Position numbers and translations under genes: made by a program. Shown piece after piece: positions 52,282-61,498 of a stretch of 64,000 nucleotides of DNA. The notes under the pieces are model-generated. The model was not told where the DNA came from. It searched no databases and was given only the letters and a program-made list of their open reading frames with translations. Every line of letters starts with the position of its first letter. Position 1 is the first letter of the stretch. The stretch is from Pirellulales bacterium (GTDB lineage Bacteria > Planctomycetota > Planctomycetia > Pirellulales > JACPPG01), in contig DASZWQ010000204.1 in the NCBI GenBank assembly GCA_035546535.1, positions 1 through 64,000 on the forward strand. Reading direction: 5' to 3'.

Positions 52282-52302
52282 ATTTCCGGCAGGAGCGCAC
52301 CC

Positions 52303-52509
52303 ATGCAAGTCTACGTGGTTTGGTGCATCCACGAGCATGCAAAAGATCATTTTGACTTAAAGCCCGTGGGTTTCTATTCGTCCAAAGAAAATGCGGAGGC
52401 GGCGAAAATACGCGCGCTCAGCGAACCGGGATTTATAGAATTGTCCGATAAGCTATCCATCGCACAATTCACGTTGGACAAGGACGTCTGGCCGCTTGGC
52501 AGCCCGTGA
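52303..52509 (+). CDS. Small DUF7336-like protein, 68 aa
   Basis: AGGAG precedes the ATG at 52303 at a good distance. The 68-aa product, starting MQVYVVWCIHEHAKDHFDLK, with VGFYSSKENAEAAKIRALSE in the middle and FTLDKDVWPLGSP at the end, has the layout of small alpha/beta proteins that carry a residue-type signature (YSSKENAE). It is 21 bases after the hydrolase, in the same direction. Function unknown. Confidence 0.65.
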   Translation: MQVYVVWCIHEHAKDHFDLKPVGFYSSKENAEAAKIRALSEPGFIELSDKLSIAQFTLDKDVWPLGSP

Positions 52510-52530
52510 TCTGATTTCAGACTGATTCAT

Positions 52531-52553
52531 CACGGGTGGACAAGCCACCCGTG
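52531..52553. repeat. CACGGGTGG/CCACCCGTG hairpin
   Basis: Nine-base perfect arms around an ACAAG loop, followed by GCACCC. No T run, so not a clear terminator; it lies between convergent genes. Confidence 0.6.
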
Positions 52554-52585
52554 GCACCCACTAGTCAGGCAGATCTCGATTCTTC

Positions 52586-55500
52586 TTATCGGCGTTGCGC
52601 GGGCGGGGCCGCGGCCGACGGTGCCGCCGGCGGTTGCCGGTCGCGCCGATTGGCGTTCGATTCCAGGCTCTGGATGTGCAGCGAATGGGCGTCCTGCACC
52701 TGCAATTGATTGAGCGAAGGCCAGAAGAGGAATTTGCCGGCGCTCTGTTCGTCGAACGGCGCACCCACGCGTTCCTGCCGCGCGAGATACGCGTAATTCC
52801 GGCCGTCTCCTTCGAGCACGAACAGATCCTTGGCCGCCGCGTAATTGAGGCGCGCGGCGCTCGCCGAGAACATCTGGCCGCGGCTCTTTGACTTCGAAGG
52901 GTCTGCGGCATCGCCGCCCGGGCCGCCTGCTCGGCCGTCGAGCTTGGCGTTGCCGGTCGCTGTCAATTCGAACGGTTGCCCCTGGGCAGCCACCGCCGCC
53001 GTGCGCACGACCTGCAAGCGATCGCTCGTCAGCAAGATGGCGCCATCGACCAGCTTGTCGGGATCGTCCGGCTCGACCACGGCGTCCCAATCGGCAATGG
53101 GACTGTACACGCAGCGCACGCGATCCTGAAAATCCATCGCTTGCTGCGTCTGATTGCCGGCCAAAAGGCCCTGGAAGTTGATGCCGAGATACAGCAGACG
53201 CTTGGTCGGCTTCCCCTGCTGCGGCGGCGCTGATTGTGGCGGCGCGCCAGGCATGCGCGGGGTGCCGCTTCCGGTATCGATCCACGCGCGGCGGACCCAC
53301 CCCGGACCGTTCGCCAGCAGGTTGTTGGTAAGCGGCTCGACTTTCAGATCCAGCGCCACCAGCCGTTCGATCGAATTGGGCTTGCCGCCCAGCGTGGTGC
53401 GCTGCTCGAGCGCGACATTTTCACGGCACAGCACCTGGCGGATCTGCGGCCGTGCCTGCGGATCCATCTGGTCGAACGTCACGCGCGGCTCGAACGTGGC
53501 TTGCAGCCAATTGCAGGTCAGCCGCTGATGCTCGTCCGAGGCGAGCCCCTCGGGCGTGATCTTCTGCTGCTCCGTCACGACCACGACGCCTTCCTGAAAC
53601 ATCGCGTCGCGGCCGTCGAAATCCATCCGCCCTTTCCAAGTGATCTCCAGCGGCCGGGGCGGACCGGCCGGTTGCGTGGCTGGCTTCGCACTCGGCATGG
53701 CGCCAGGCTGCATCGCGGCCACCTGGCCCGGCGGAATCATGATCGTCATCACGCCGTGGCCATTGACCCAGGCACGATTGTTGCCACGATCGACGTGGAT
53801 ATCATTGCCGTCGATGGTCATCTCGCGCGCCACGATGTGCGCCGGATTGCCGACGATATGCGCGACTGCCTGGTTCGGCAGCGGCTGCTCGACGTCCAAT
53901 TGATCGCCACGCATGGTCATCGGCCGGGCGCCCGGCTCAGCGACTTTCAACTCGCGAAGCTCGACCTTTCGTTCGATGTGAATGCGCGTAACGTCGGTCG
54001 ATTCTTCGCCCAGCAGCGCCTCGACCTGCAATAGCTCACCGGACACGTGAATCTGGCGACCATCGGCGTTAGGGGCCGCGGCCGGGGACAGAGGGTTTGC
54101 GTTCGCAGTAGTAGCGGCTGCTGCAGCAACGGGCGCGGTTCCTGGTCGTCTCGGACCGGCGACCGCTGGAGCACCTCGCGCGGCCGAAGCAATCGCCCGG
54201 CTCGGCGGCGGCCGTCGCAGCCATACCTGCAAATGATGAACGTCGCCTGACAGCGTCGGCGACTCGAAATGCACCCGCTCGAACGCCTGCAACCGGTCGG
54301 GCACCAGGCGGCGACGTTCCGTGGTCGTGGCGGGCACGTCCGGATCCTCGATCATAAACAGCCGGATGGTCTCGGCCTTCAGCAGGCCGACGCCCGGCGA
54401 CTCGAATTGCGCGTCGCCGGCCAGCTTGGCGCACTGCACGCCCTCGTAGGGTCCGAATTCGAGTTCGCGCTTCCATGTGGCCTCGACGGGGCGGGCCTTG
54501 GCATCGCCGGGCCGCTCGGCCTTCATCCAGCCAGGTCCCTTCATGCCGCCGGCGTTCTTCTTGATGTCGTATTCCAGCCGCGTGCCGCGGGCCTGAACTC
54601 CACGAGAGGGCGAGCGAATGACGACCGGATCTCCTTCGGCCTCGACCCGGCTTGGTTCGAGATTGCCGAATCCTCCGCGGCGCGCGGCCGGCGCCGGCGC
54701 GGCGCCACCGCCACCGGCCGGCTCGAAGAACAGCGACAGCACCTCGCAATTCAACTGATCACTCGGTCCGTCGGCATTGGTGCGCAACACGTCGACCTTC
54801 TTGCGAAAGATCGCCGCGAAGCGGGTGACGTCGAATTGAAACGCTCCGTCACACGTGATGTCGACCGGCAAGCTCTCGTCCGCTTTACCGGCAGTTGGCG
54901 CCGCCTTCGGCGCGGGCGTCGCCGGTCCGGGGAACATATCGGCCTGCCCCGGGTAGAGACGCATGCGGACGTCTTTCTTGAGCGTCACCGAGTTCACGCC
55001 ACCAAAGCCGGGAGCCGGCGAATTGGGGATCGGATGTGCCGAAGGCGCCAGCACGATTTCCAAATCGCGGCCATTACCACGATTCGGGCCGAGGCGAAAA
55101 TCGACCGGATGAGGCGTAACGATCTTGTCGCCGACCAACTCGGCGTCACGCGTCTTGATCAGCAAATCGTCCTGCGGGCCCGGCAGGCGTTGATCGCTGC
55201 GGATCGTGATGGGCCCCATCATTTGGCCGCCGATGAGCTTGCCCATTTTCGACTGCCGCAGATCGACCGGCGTATCGAACCTCAGGATCGCTCCCTCGGG
55301 CGCTTGCAGAATCACGGCGCGTCGATTGCGATCCGCTTCGCTCTCGGCTTCCCCTTCGTGCAGGAAGATCATGGTACACGGTTTGATCTTCAGCCGGCCG
55401 TCCGCCAGCGTTTCATATTCGTGCAATAGCAGCTTCCCGCGCGGCGATTCAATCACTTTTGGGGAAGTCAGCTCCCAATCGCCCGGCGAAAACCAGGGCA

Positions 55501-55771
55501 TGAGCGCTGCGCGCTGCCGATCGACCACATTGGTGCCAGGCGCGTCTTGCGTGTGTATTTCATCGAATTCGGGGCGCACCTCCGCCGTGGGCTCGATGAA
55601 CGGCACGATCGCCAGCGCGTAGAACCAGTAGATACCGAGCATCAACAGGAAGCTACCGCCGATGCGCCGCCACGGCAATCCGGGGCGCGGAATGGTCAAT
55701 GGGCGCACGTCGTCAGCCGACGCCGATACGTCGGGCATGTCCGCGGCGGGCGACTGCGTGCTAGGGGGCAT
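52586..55771 (-). CDS. Giant LptC/LptA-like (OstA-fold) envelope protein
   Basis: The 1061-aa protein has an N-terminal membrane helix (about 38-59) and then a long beta-rich extracytoplasmic part. Several stretches follow the OstA/LptA pattern of short strands, for example around 580-690 (QIHVSGELLQVEALLGEEST, VGNPAHIVAREMTIDGNDIH), and again near the end. LptC and LptA carry lipopolysaccharide across the periplasm through such jelly-roll repeats. The gene overlaps kdsC by 11 bases and follows kdsD-kdsC, exactly the order of the Proteobacterial kdsD-kdsC-lptC-lptA locus; here a single protein would take the place of LptC and LptA. The N-terminal part resembles LptC. Confidence 0.8.
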   Translation of the reverse strand: MPPSTQSPAADMPDVSASADDVRPLTIPRPGLPWRRIGGSFLLMLGIYWFYALAIVPFIEPTAEVRPEFDEIHTQDAPGTNVVDRQRAALMPWFSPGDWELTSPKVIESPRGKLLLHEYETLADGRLKIKPCTMIFLHEGEAESEADRNRRAVILQAPEGAILRFDTPVDLRQSKMGKLIGGQMMGPITIRSDQRLPGPQDDLLIKTRDAELVGDKIVTPHPVDFRLGPNRGNGRDLEIVLAPSAHPIPNSPAPGFGGVNSVTLKKDVRMRLYPGQADMFPGPATPAPKAAPTAGKADESLPVDITCDGAFQFDVTRFAAIFRKKVDVLRTNADGPSDQLNCEVLSLFFEPAGGGGAAPAPAARRGGFGNLEPSRVEAEGDPVVIRSPSRGVQARGTRLEYDIKKNAGGMKGPGWMKAERPGDAKARPVEATWKRELEFGPYEGVQCAKLAGDAQFESPGVGLLKAETIRLFMIEDPDVPATTTERRRLVPDRLQAFERVHFESPTLSGDVHHLQVWLRRPPPSRAIASAARGAPAVAGPRRPGTAPVAAAAATTANANPLSPAAAPNADGRQIHVSGELLQVEALLGEESTDVTRIHIERKVELRELKVAEPGARPMTMRGDQLDVEQPLPNQAVAHIVGNPAHIVAREMTIDGNDIHVDRGNNRAWVNGHGVMTIMIPPGQVAAMQPGAMPSAKPATQPAGPPRPLEITWKGRMDFDGRDAMFQEGVVVVTEQQKITPEGLASDEHQRLTCNWLQATFEPRVTFDQMDPQARPQIRQVLCRENVALEQRTTLGGKPNSIERLVALDLKVEPLTNNLLANGPGWVRRAWIDTGSGTPRMPGAPPQSAPPQQGKPTKRLLYLGINFQGLLAGNQTQQAMDFQDRVRCVYSPIADWDAVVEPDDPDKLVDGAILLTSDRLQVVRTAAVAAQGQPFELTATGNAKLDGRAGGPGGDAADPSKSKSRGQMFSASAARLNYAAAKDLFVLEGDGRNYAYLARQERVGAPFDEQSAGKFLFWPSLNQLQVQDAHSLHIQSLESNANRRDRQPPAAPSAAAPPAQRR

Positions 55772-56282
55772 AAGATTGGATCAGCTCGTCCCAGCGGCGT
55801 TGCGCTTTGAGAATCAACTCGATCGTCTCGCGCACGGCCCCACGTCCGCCACGCGCCGTCGTGACGTAGTCCGCCGCTTGCCGTACCTCGTCGCATGCAT
55901 CGGCGACCGCCACGCCCAGACCGGCCAGTTTGATCGTGGCCAGGTCAGGCAGGTCATCGCCGATGTAACACAGTTGCTCGGGCGTCACGCTCAGCTCTTC
56001 GAGAATCTCGTGAACGGCGCCCCATTTGATCTCGGTCCCTTGCCGCACGATGCCGATACCCAGCTCCTTCGCGCGCAAGTTGACGATGTGCGACGTGCGG
56101 CCCGTGATGATGCCGAAGCGCCCGCCCGCGCGTTGCCACAGGCGAATGCCCAGCCCATCGTGGATGTGGAACTGCTTGATCTCGATGCCTTCGTTATTGA
56201 AGATGATGCTGCCATCGGTGAGCACGCCGTCGACGTCGACCAGAATCAGCTCGATCGGCTGACATTGCTTTTCCACACTCAT
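55761..56282 (-). CDS. kdsC: 3-deoxy-D-manno-octulosonate 8-phosphate phosphatase (KdsC)
   Basis: The 173-aa HAD phosphatase has LVDVDGVLTDG with Asp16 and Asp18, the Thr in GIITGRTS, and GDDLPD at 108-113. It is a C0-type HAD, as is KdsC, which makes free Kdo from Kdo 8-phosphate for lipid A inner core synthesis. Its stop overlaps the start of the LptC/LptA-like gene, so it is translationally coupled. The length matches 180 aa of the family. It is 152 bases after kdsD. Confidence 0.95.
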   Translation of the reverse strand: MSVEKQCQPIELILVDVDGVLTDGSIIFNNEGIEIKQFHIHDGLGIRLWQRAGGRFGIITGRTSHIVNLRAKELGIGIVRQGTEIKWGAVHEILEELSVTPEQLCYIGDDLPDLATIKLAGLGVAVADACDEVRQAADYVTTARGGRGAVRETIELILKAQRRWDELIQSYAP

Positions 56283-56434
56283 CTACGCACCTGCTCGTCG
56301 CGCGAGTTCGTCGGGGTTTTGCGAAGCTTGATCGTGGGCAAACTTTGGCGATTGTATCACTGTTTCGATGGTCGGCGGGGCAAAGCGGGCTGTCCTTGCC
56401 GGCGGTCGCGATCCGGCGGCTAGTTCCATGGTTG

Positions 56435-57454
56435 TCACGCCGCCTCGTCCGGCATCATCGCCAGCACGTCCGTAATGTCGAGCAAGCCGACCGGCGCGTG
56501 ACGCGCGTCGATCACCGGTAGCTCGCTGATTTTTCGTTCGGCCAGGATGGCCACGGCGTCGGTCAACATCGAGCCGGCCGGCACCGCGCAAGGCGCGCGG
56601 GTCATAACCTCGCTTATGGGGCGGTCGATCGCGTCGTCGCGGCGCTGCTCGAACAGCCGTGCGAGATCGCTGTCCGTGAAGATGCCGGTCAAGGTGCCGT
56701 CCGCATCGACGAGCATGATCGCGCCAGTGCGCCGGCCAGGATTGACCATCGCCGCGAACACGTCGCGCACGATTTGCGAGTCCTGCGCAACACGGCAGTC
56801 GGCCAAGGGCCGCATTCGCTCTTCGACACGCGCCAGGCGCTTGCCCAGCGCTCCGGCCGGATGCACGCGGGCGAAGTCCTCGTGCCCGAACCCGTGCAAG
56901 CGCATCGTGACCAGGGCCAAGGCGTCTCCCAGGGCCAGCATGGCCGTCGTGCTGGTGCTGGGCGCCATCCCCAGCGGGCAGGCTTCCTGCAGCGGCCCCA
57001 GCGTGAGCAGCACCGTGGCCGCGCGCGCAAGCGTGCTGCTTGAGCGGCCCGTGACGGCGATGATCGGCACGGCCAGTCGCGCAAGCGATGGCAGCAGCCG
57101 GGTCACTTCCTCGGTCTCGCCACTTTGCGACAACACGACGACCACATCATCCGGGCGAATGCGGCCTAAATCACCATGCACCGCTTCGGCCGGATGCAGA
57201 AAAATGCTGCGGGTACCGGTCGAGGCCAGCGTGGCCGAAATCTTCGTCCCCACCAGGCCAGCCTTGCCGATGCCAGTGACAATGACGCTGCCGGTACACT
57301 CGTGCAACAGCCGCGTGGCTTCGCAGAATTCGGTGCCCAGCCGGTGGGCGATTTTGGTGAGCGCCTGCGACTCGAGCTCGATGATCTCACGCGCGTAGCG
57401 CAACTGCTCAAAGGGCGTCAGTGGACTGAGTCGGCGGGCGGCGTCGCTGGTCAT
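56435..57454 (-). CDS. kdsD: Arabinose-5-phosphate isomerase (KdsD)
   Basis: The 339-aa protein has an N-terminal SIS isomerase domain (SVIVTGIGKAGLVGTKISAT, DVVVVLSQSGETEEV) and two CBS domains in the C-terminal third (about 215-335, ISELPVIDARHAPVGLLDI). It converts ribulose 5-phosphate to arabinose 5-phosphate, the first step toward Kdo. AAGGA lies before the ATG at 57454. With kdsC and the LptC/LptA-like gene it forms an envelope locus. Confidence 0.95.
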   Translation of the reverse strand: MTSDAARRLSPLTPFEQLRYAREIIELESQALTKIAHRLGTEFCEATRLLHECTGSVIVTGIGKAGLVGTKISATLASTGTRSIFLHPAEAVHGDLGRIRPDDVVVVLSQSGETEEVTRLLPSLARLAVPIIAVTGRSSSTLARAATVLLTLGPLQEACPLGMAPSTSTTAMLALGDALALVTMRLHGFGHEDFARVHPAGALGKRLARVEERMRPLADCRVAQDSQIVRDVFAAMVNPGRRTGAIMLVDADGTLTGIFTDSDLARLFEQRRDDAIDRPISEVMTRAPCAVPAGSMLTDAVAILAERKISELPVIDARHAPVGLLDITDVLAMMPDEAA

Positions 57455-57805
57455 CGACGGTCATCCTTGACGGGTCGTGCTAGCGGTCGAGGGAATAAGG
57501 GCGGGTGATTCTAGCCAGAGGGCATTTTTGGAACAAGGTAATCGTGCGATAGCGGCCGCTAGGCCCTGCATCGGATTTACGAACCTATGCCAGCACCCGT
57601 GCGGGATCGCCCAAATCGGACGGCGGGAACTCGCCTTGGGGCCGCATCAGTCCGGCCGGCGGCTGCCGACCGGTCGTTCATTATTTTTCTAGCGAAATGA
57701 GCCGAATCACTCCCTTTTTCGGGTGGTTGCTCGCCCATGGCACTTCGACCAAAGGCTCACCTTTTACCTTGCCTGCTCACCGTAATCGTCGTTACTTTGA
57801 TAGTT
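57455..57805. other. Gene-free stretch upstream of kdsD and the TA pair
   Basis: No gene is supported. It holds the divergent promoter region of kdsD and the toxin-antitoxin genes. No strong palindrome is seen. Confidence 0.6.
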
Positions 57806-58087
57806 ATGCAACACGACCTTTCTCCACGATCCGAGCAATACCTCGACAAGATCGTCTCCGGCGGCTTGTATCCATCGAAGGAAGCAGCATTGGAAGCCGC
57901 CGTTGAAGCGCTTCGCGAGAAGAACGAGGACACACCCTACGTGCCGGACGAGCACATGGAAGCGGTGGAACGGGCGATTGAGTCCGCCAATGCAGGCAAG
58001 TCCACGCCCATGACGGCTGCCGATTGGGCTAACCTTCGCCAACGGGCCTTGGATGTCGCCGCTCGCAAAGCCGCTCGCGGTGGCTGA
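57806..58087 (+). CDS. ParD-like antitoxin (type II TA)
   Basis: The 93-aa protein starts at the ATG at 57806, giving the family-like MQHDLSPRSEQYLDKIVSGG, then a ribbon-helix-like YPSKEAALEAAVEALREKNE. The C-terminal part is a disordered toxin-binding tail. The stop TGA overlaps the toxin ATG by one base (TGATG), the usual coupling of antitoxin and toxin. A longer frame to 57737 is hydrophobic and unlikely to be used. Antitoxins of this type bind their own promoter. Confidence 0.8.
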   Translation: MQHDLSPRSEQYLDKIVSGGLYPSKEAALEAAVEALREKNEDTPYVPDEHMEAVERAIESANAGKSTPMTAADWANLRQRALDVAARKAARGG

Positions 58088-58377
58088 TGGGTATCGTTGA
58101 GAGGTTGCCGGAAGCCCAAGCAAGCCTCAATTCCATCGTCGATCGTATTGCCGACGCCAACCTGCCGGCAGCCCTGAATTGGCTGCGAGAAATCGAGGCC
58201 GCATTTAGCTTGCTCTCAACGCAGCCGCTTATGGGCTACGAGCTCGGGACCAAGCGGCTCGGAAAAGTTCGCCTCCACGCCTTTGGCAACTACGTGATCT
58301 ATTACCGACCGATCACGGACGGCGCACAAATCTTAGAAGTCATCCATGCTGCTCGCGATCAAGACAGGCTCGTGTGA
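58087..58377 (+). CDS. ParE/RelE-like toxin (type II TA)
   Basis: The 96-aa toxin matches the ParE/RelE fold: VERLPEAQASLNSIVDRIAD at the start, FGNYVIYYRPITDGAQILEV and HAARDQDRLV at the end. It acts by blocking gyrase (ParE type) or cutting mRNA (RelE type); sequence favours the ParE type, but this is unsettled. It is translated directly after the antitoxin. The pair sits between kdsD and the aldolase gene, where it may stabilise the locus. Confidence 0.9.
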   Translation: MGIVERLPEAQASLNSIVDRIADANLPAALNWLREIEAAFSLLSTQPLMGYELGTKRLGKVRLHAFGNYVIYYRPITDGAQILEVIHAARDQDRLV

Positions 58378-58566
58378 GCCCGACCGGTTCGAGCGTCTCG
58401 ACGATCCCGAGAGACGGAATCAGGACGGGGTTATAGCCTGCCGTCCACCGCTCGGTTAAAATTGCTGGTTCCTCACGCCTCGCCCGCCTGCCGCTCGTGT
58501 CGCATCACGCCGCCCGTTGCCCGCAGTCCCAGTCAAGCGTGAATTTGCGAAACACGGAGATTCCCC

Positions 58567-59559
58567 ATGATCGTCACGACGAAAGAACTGTTCGAGCAGG
58601 CCTACGGCAAGTACGCGGTGGGGGCCTACAACATCAACAACTTGGAGCAGACCGTGGGCCTGTTCCGCGGCTGCCTGGGAAAGAAAGGCTCGAACGACGA
58701 GCCGGTCGATCGAGCGACGAGCGCGCCCTTCATCATCCAGATTTCGCGCGGGGCGCGCGGCTTCACGGACAAACGGTTCCTCGAAGCGATGATCCGCACG
58801 GCCGAGGATGTTTTCCCCGAGGCCATCTTCGCCGTCCACCTGGATCACGGCACCGAGGAAGTGGCCTACGATTGCATCGATAGCGGCTTCTACTCGTCGG
58901 TGATGATTGACGCCTCGCACGAGACGTTCGACAAGAATATCGAGATCACGCAGCGCGTCGTCGAGCGTGCCCACGACAAGGGAATCTCGGTCGAAGCCGA
59001 GTTGGGAATGCTGGGCGGCGTCGAAGAAGATATCTCCGTGTCGGCCGACCATGCCTGCTTGACCGATCCGGACCAGGCCGTCGAGTTCGTCACGCGCAGC
59101 GGCTGCGACTCACTGGCCGTCGCGATCGGCACCTCGCACGGGGCCTACAAGTTCACCGGCTCGCAAGGGCTGCACTTCGACCGCATCGCGGCGATTCAAA
59201 AGCTGCTGCCCGGCTTCCCCCTGGTGATGCACGGATCGAGCAGCGTGCCCAAGGCCTGGGTCGAGCGCATCAACGCGGCGGGCGGGAATCTTCCTTCGAC
59301 CAGCGGCGTGAACGAGAAGGACTATCTGCCGGCCGCCAAGCTGGGCGTGACCAAGGTCAACATCGACACCGACGGTCGCCTCGTATGGTGCGCGATCTAC
59401 CGCGAGACGTTCCGCGATAAGCCGGGCGACTTCGATCCGCGCACGGCCGGCAAACCCTTCATGGCCGAGTATGCCGCCTTTATTCGGGCCAAGAATCAGG
59501 CGCTGGGCTCGGCCGGGCAGTTGGAAAACGTCCGCGCGGCTTTGCCGGTACGCGTGTAG
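58567..59559 (+). CDS. fba: Class II fructose-bisphosphate aldolase
   Basis: The 330-aa class II aldolase carries zinc ligands in FAVHLDHGT (His, Asp, His), MIDASHETFD, the glycine-rich GTSHGAYKF and LVMHGSSSVPKAW, and the later VNIDTDGRL. It interconverts fructose 1,6-bisphosphate with triose phosphates. It resembles the longer FbaA-type of bacteria without the 18-aa insert typical of some. Antisense frames are shadows. It is a single gene. Confidence 0.96.
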   Translation: MIVTTKELFEQAYGKYAVGAYNINNLEQTVGLFRGCLGKKGSNDEPVDRATSAPFIIQISRGARGFTDKRFLEAMIRTAEDVFPEAIFAVHLDHGTEEVAYDCIDSGFYSSVMIDASHETFDKNIEITQRVVERAHDKGISVEAELGMLGGVEEDISVSADHACLTDPDQAVEFVTRSGCDSLAVAIGTSHGAYKFTGSQGLHFDRIAAIQKLLPGFPLVMHGSSSVPKAWVERINAAGGNLPSTSGVNEKDYLPAAKLGVTKVNIDTDGRLVWCAIYRETFRDKPGDFDPRTAGKPFMAEYAAFIRAKNQALGSAGQLENVRAALPVRV

Positions 59560-59604
59560 CGCGTTGCGACGTCACGTCGCGCAATGTCACGCAGCTTACG
59601 GCGT

Positions 59605-60552
59605 TCATGGCGCCGGCGGGACCTCATCCGAACGGAAGCGGTCGTCGTCCGGGGCGTGTACGACACGCACCAAAAGCAGTTTTTGCTCCAGGCAATCCTC
59701 GGAGCCTTTCTCGGTGAAAAAGTGGCTCCCCAGGCTGCCCGGCTTGCTGGCGCGCGTCCCCAGGATCAATGTTTGTCCGGGCGACAACGCCGTGTCGATC
59801 TCGAGCTCCTTGAAGAGCACGCTTTCGGGCCGGTAATCAGGCTTGATCATGCCGTCCGCGGCAACGAACCGCGACCGCGGGTCGCCATGTTCCAACTGTG
59901 GAAGCACTTCGACGCGGACGCGGCCATCGCGCTCGGGCGTGGCTTTCATCGACAGCGAGGCAAGCACGCGCTCATAGGTTCGGCCTGTCACGTGCCCGTC
60001 GTCTCCGCGCAAAAGCACCGCCACTTGCGGGATGCGCGCTCGTTCGCCGGCGGTTACGATGATGCCAGGATGGCCCGGCCGGGTCTGCCACAAGCTGCGA
60101 CGAACTTTCGGCTCATGGAGTAAATCGACGGGCTTGGGCTCGAGCACGCCATGCTCATCGACCGATTGCGCCGGCGTCCCTTCGACGGCTTGATCGGCGA
60201 CACCGCTCGTCTCGGAGCGCTTCGTTTCGGAACGTAAGACCGTCTCGAGCGCCGCAGGCATGTAAGACCCAATCACGCCGACGCGGAAGCCGTTGGCGGC
60301 CAGCCTCGTGCGCAAGGCCAACGGAATGAATTCCTCGTCGATCTCGCTCCAGATCTCTTCATCGAGCTGCGGATCAGCATGCGCGAAGCGCACGGTACAT
60401 TTCTCCAGCGCCACCGAATTGCCGGCCATCATCGCCGGCATAAGCGGCGACTTGCCGGACAGGCGCACTTGTGCGCAGCCGGATAGAGCGGCCAACAAGC
60501 CGACCGCCCACAGAAGCGCGCGCAGGTTGAACGGCACGCCGGACTGTCGCAT
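59605..60552 (-). CDS. Putative lipoprotein of unknown function
   Basis: The 315-aa product begins at the ATG at 60552; frame further upstream (to 60666) has no signal character. A lipoprotein signal ends in LAALSGC, with Cys at about residue 27, so it should be lipid-anchored. The remaining part is soluble, mixed alpha/beta, with WSEIDEEFIPLALRTRLAAN and GFRVGVIGSYMPAALETVLR. No enzyme motif is recognised. It converges with the aldolase gene and has no operon partner. Confidence 0.78.
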   Translation of the reverse strand: MRQSGVPFNLRALLWAVGLLAALSGCAQVRLSGKSPLMPAMMAGNSVALEKCTVRFAHADPQLDEEIWSEIDEEFIPLALRTRLAANGFRVGVIGSYMPAALETVLRSETKRSETSGVADQAVEGTPAQSVDEHGVLEPKPVDLLHEPKVRRSLWQTRPGHPGIIVTAGERARIPQVAVLLRGDDGHVTGRTYERVLASLSMKATPERDGRVRVEVLPQLEHGDPRSRFVAADGMIKPDYRPESVLFKELEIDTALSPGQTLILGTRASKPGSLGSHFFTEKGSEDCLEQKLLLVRVVHAPDDDRFRSDEVPPAP

Positions 60553-60766
60553 GCAAGAAGTCGCGGAGAAGAGATGTGGCCCGAGATCACGTGATTTGCG
60601 GCCAAAGAGTAGCGAGAGGCAAGGCGCGCCGTCAATGCGGGCCGTGATCAGGCTCTCGTCGACCAATCAAATGGCATAAGTTGGGGGATATCGCGGGACC
60701 GGGCAATCGAAGGACCTGCTCGCCGGAACCCTGAGTGGCTTTCCCAGTAGCGGCAAGCTCCCGGCA

Positions 60767-61387
60767 TCAAGCCGAGGTCTTGGCCACGGGAATCAGCTTG
60801 GGCGTGGGGATCCGTGTGCCGATGACGCCGCCGAATTGCTGGCACAGCGAGCGAAAATCGTGCCCCAGAAAGGCATACAATTCGGCCCCCGGCGACTGCT
60901 CCAGCCACTCGGCCGCCCAGGCGTGCATCTGCCGGTGAAACGCCGCCTCGCTCCGTCCATGAGCGAAATAACGTCCGGGAAAACGGCGCAGATCGCCATC
61001 GAAGTGCGGGCCGATGTGCCAGAGTTCATGAATGATCGTCGCCACCTTCTCCGCCAGCGGCTGGTCACAGAAGCGGGGAAGGTAGAAACTCAGAAGGTAG
61101 AGCATCTCCCGCCCCTGCTCGTCGCACACGGGTCGAATGGCCCACGTCCGCCCACGGCGGATCGTCGTGCGCGAGCCCCCTTCGAAACGTAGCGGGGTCA
61201 AGCTGGCATGGACGCCATAATGGGCCCGATTCCGCGTCTGGCAGACGCGTAGCGCCACACGATCCATGTCGACGTGCCGCAGCTCGGGCAGCCGCGCGGC
61301 CATATCGCGGCACACCTCGCGCAGATGCCGGGTGAAATCGAATCCTGTGCGGCGTCGGTTTTCCGAAGCCGCGGAATCGTGACCCAC
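60767..61387 (-). CDS. Putative metallopeptidase (HExxH) protein
   Basis: The 206-aa product starts at a GTG (61387), preceded by GGAGG at seven bases; a TTG at 61438 lacks such a site. The HELWHIGP motif at about residue 120 has the HExxH arrangement of zincin peptidases, followed by GPHFDGDLRRFPGRYFAHGR. The N-terminal part contains DMDRVALRVCQTRNRAHYGV. No signal peptide is found, so it may act in the cytosol, perhaps as a putative metallopeptidase domain protein rather than a secreted protease. It lies between the lipoprotein gene and rplQ. The substrate is unknown. Confidence 0.78.
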   Translation of the reverse strand: MGHDSAASENRRRTGFDFTRHLREVCRDMAARLPELRHVDMDRVALRVCQTRNRAHYGVHASLTPLRFEGGSRTTIRRGRTWAIRPVCDEQGREMLYLLSFYLPRFCDQPLAEKVATIIHELWHIGPHFDGDLRRFPGRYFAHGRSEAAFHRQMHAWAAEWLEQSPGAELYAFLGHDFRSLCQQFGGVIGTRIPTPKLIPVAKTSA

Positions 61388-61498
61388 AATCGCGCCTCCA
61401 TGGCTGTGGGGAAAGCCCGCCCGTCGAAATTGTCGCAACCAGCCCCATCCTCATTCAGGCAGAGGGCGGCAATTGCTGTGGAGAACGGGGACGACCTC

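Noticed and set aside
53234-54034. Plus-strand open frame across the LptC/LptA-like gene
   Set aside because: Antisense shadow of a GC-rich gene, with no recognised domain.
57477-57692. Small plus-strand frame upstream of the TA pair
   Set aside because: No domain, no SD and it overlaps the kdsD upstream region.
58456-59052. Minus-strand open frame across the aldolase
   Set aside because: Shadow of fba, which has full catalytic motifs.
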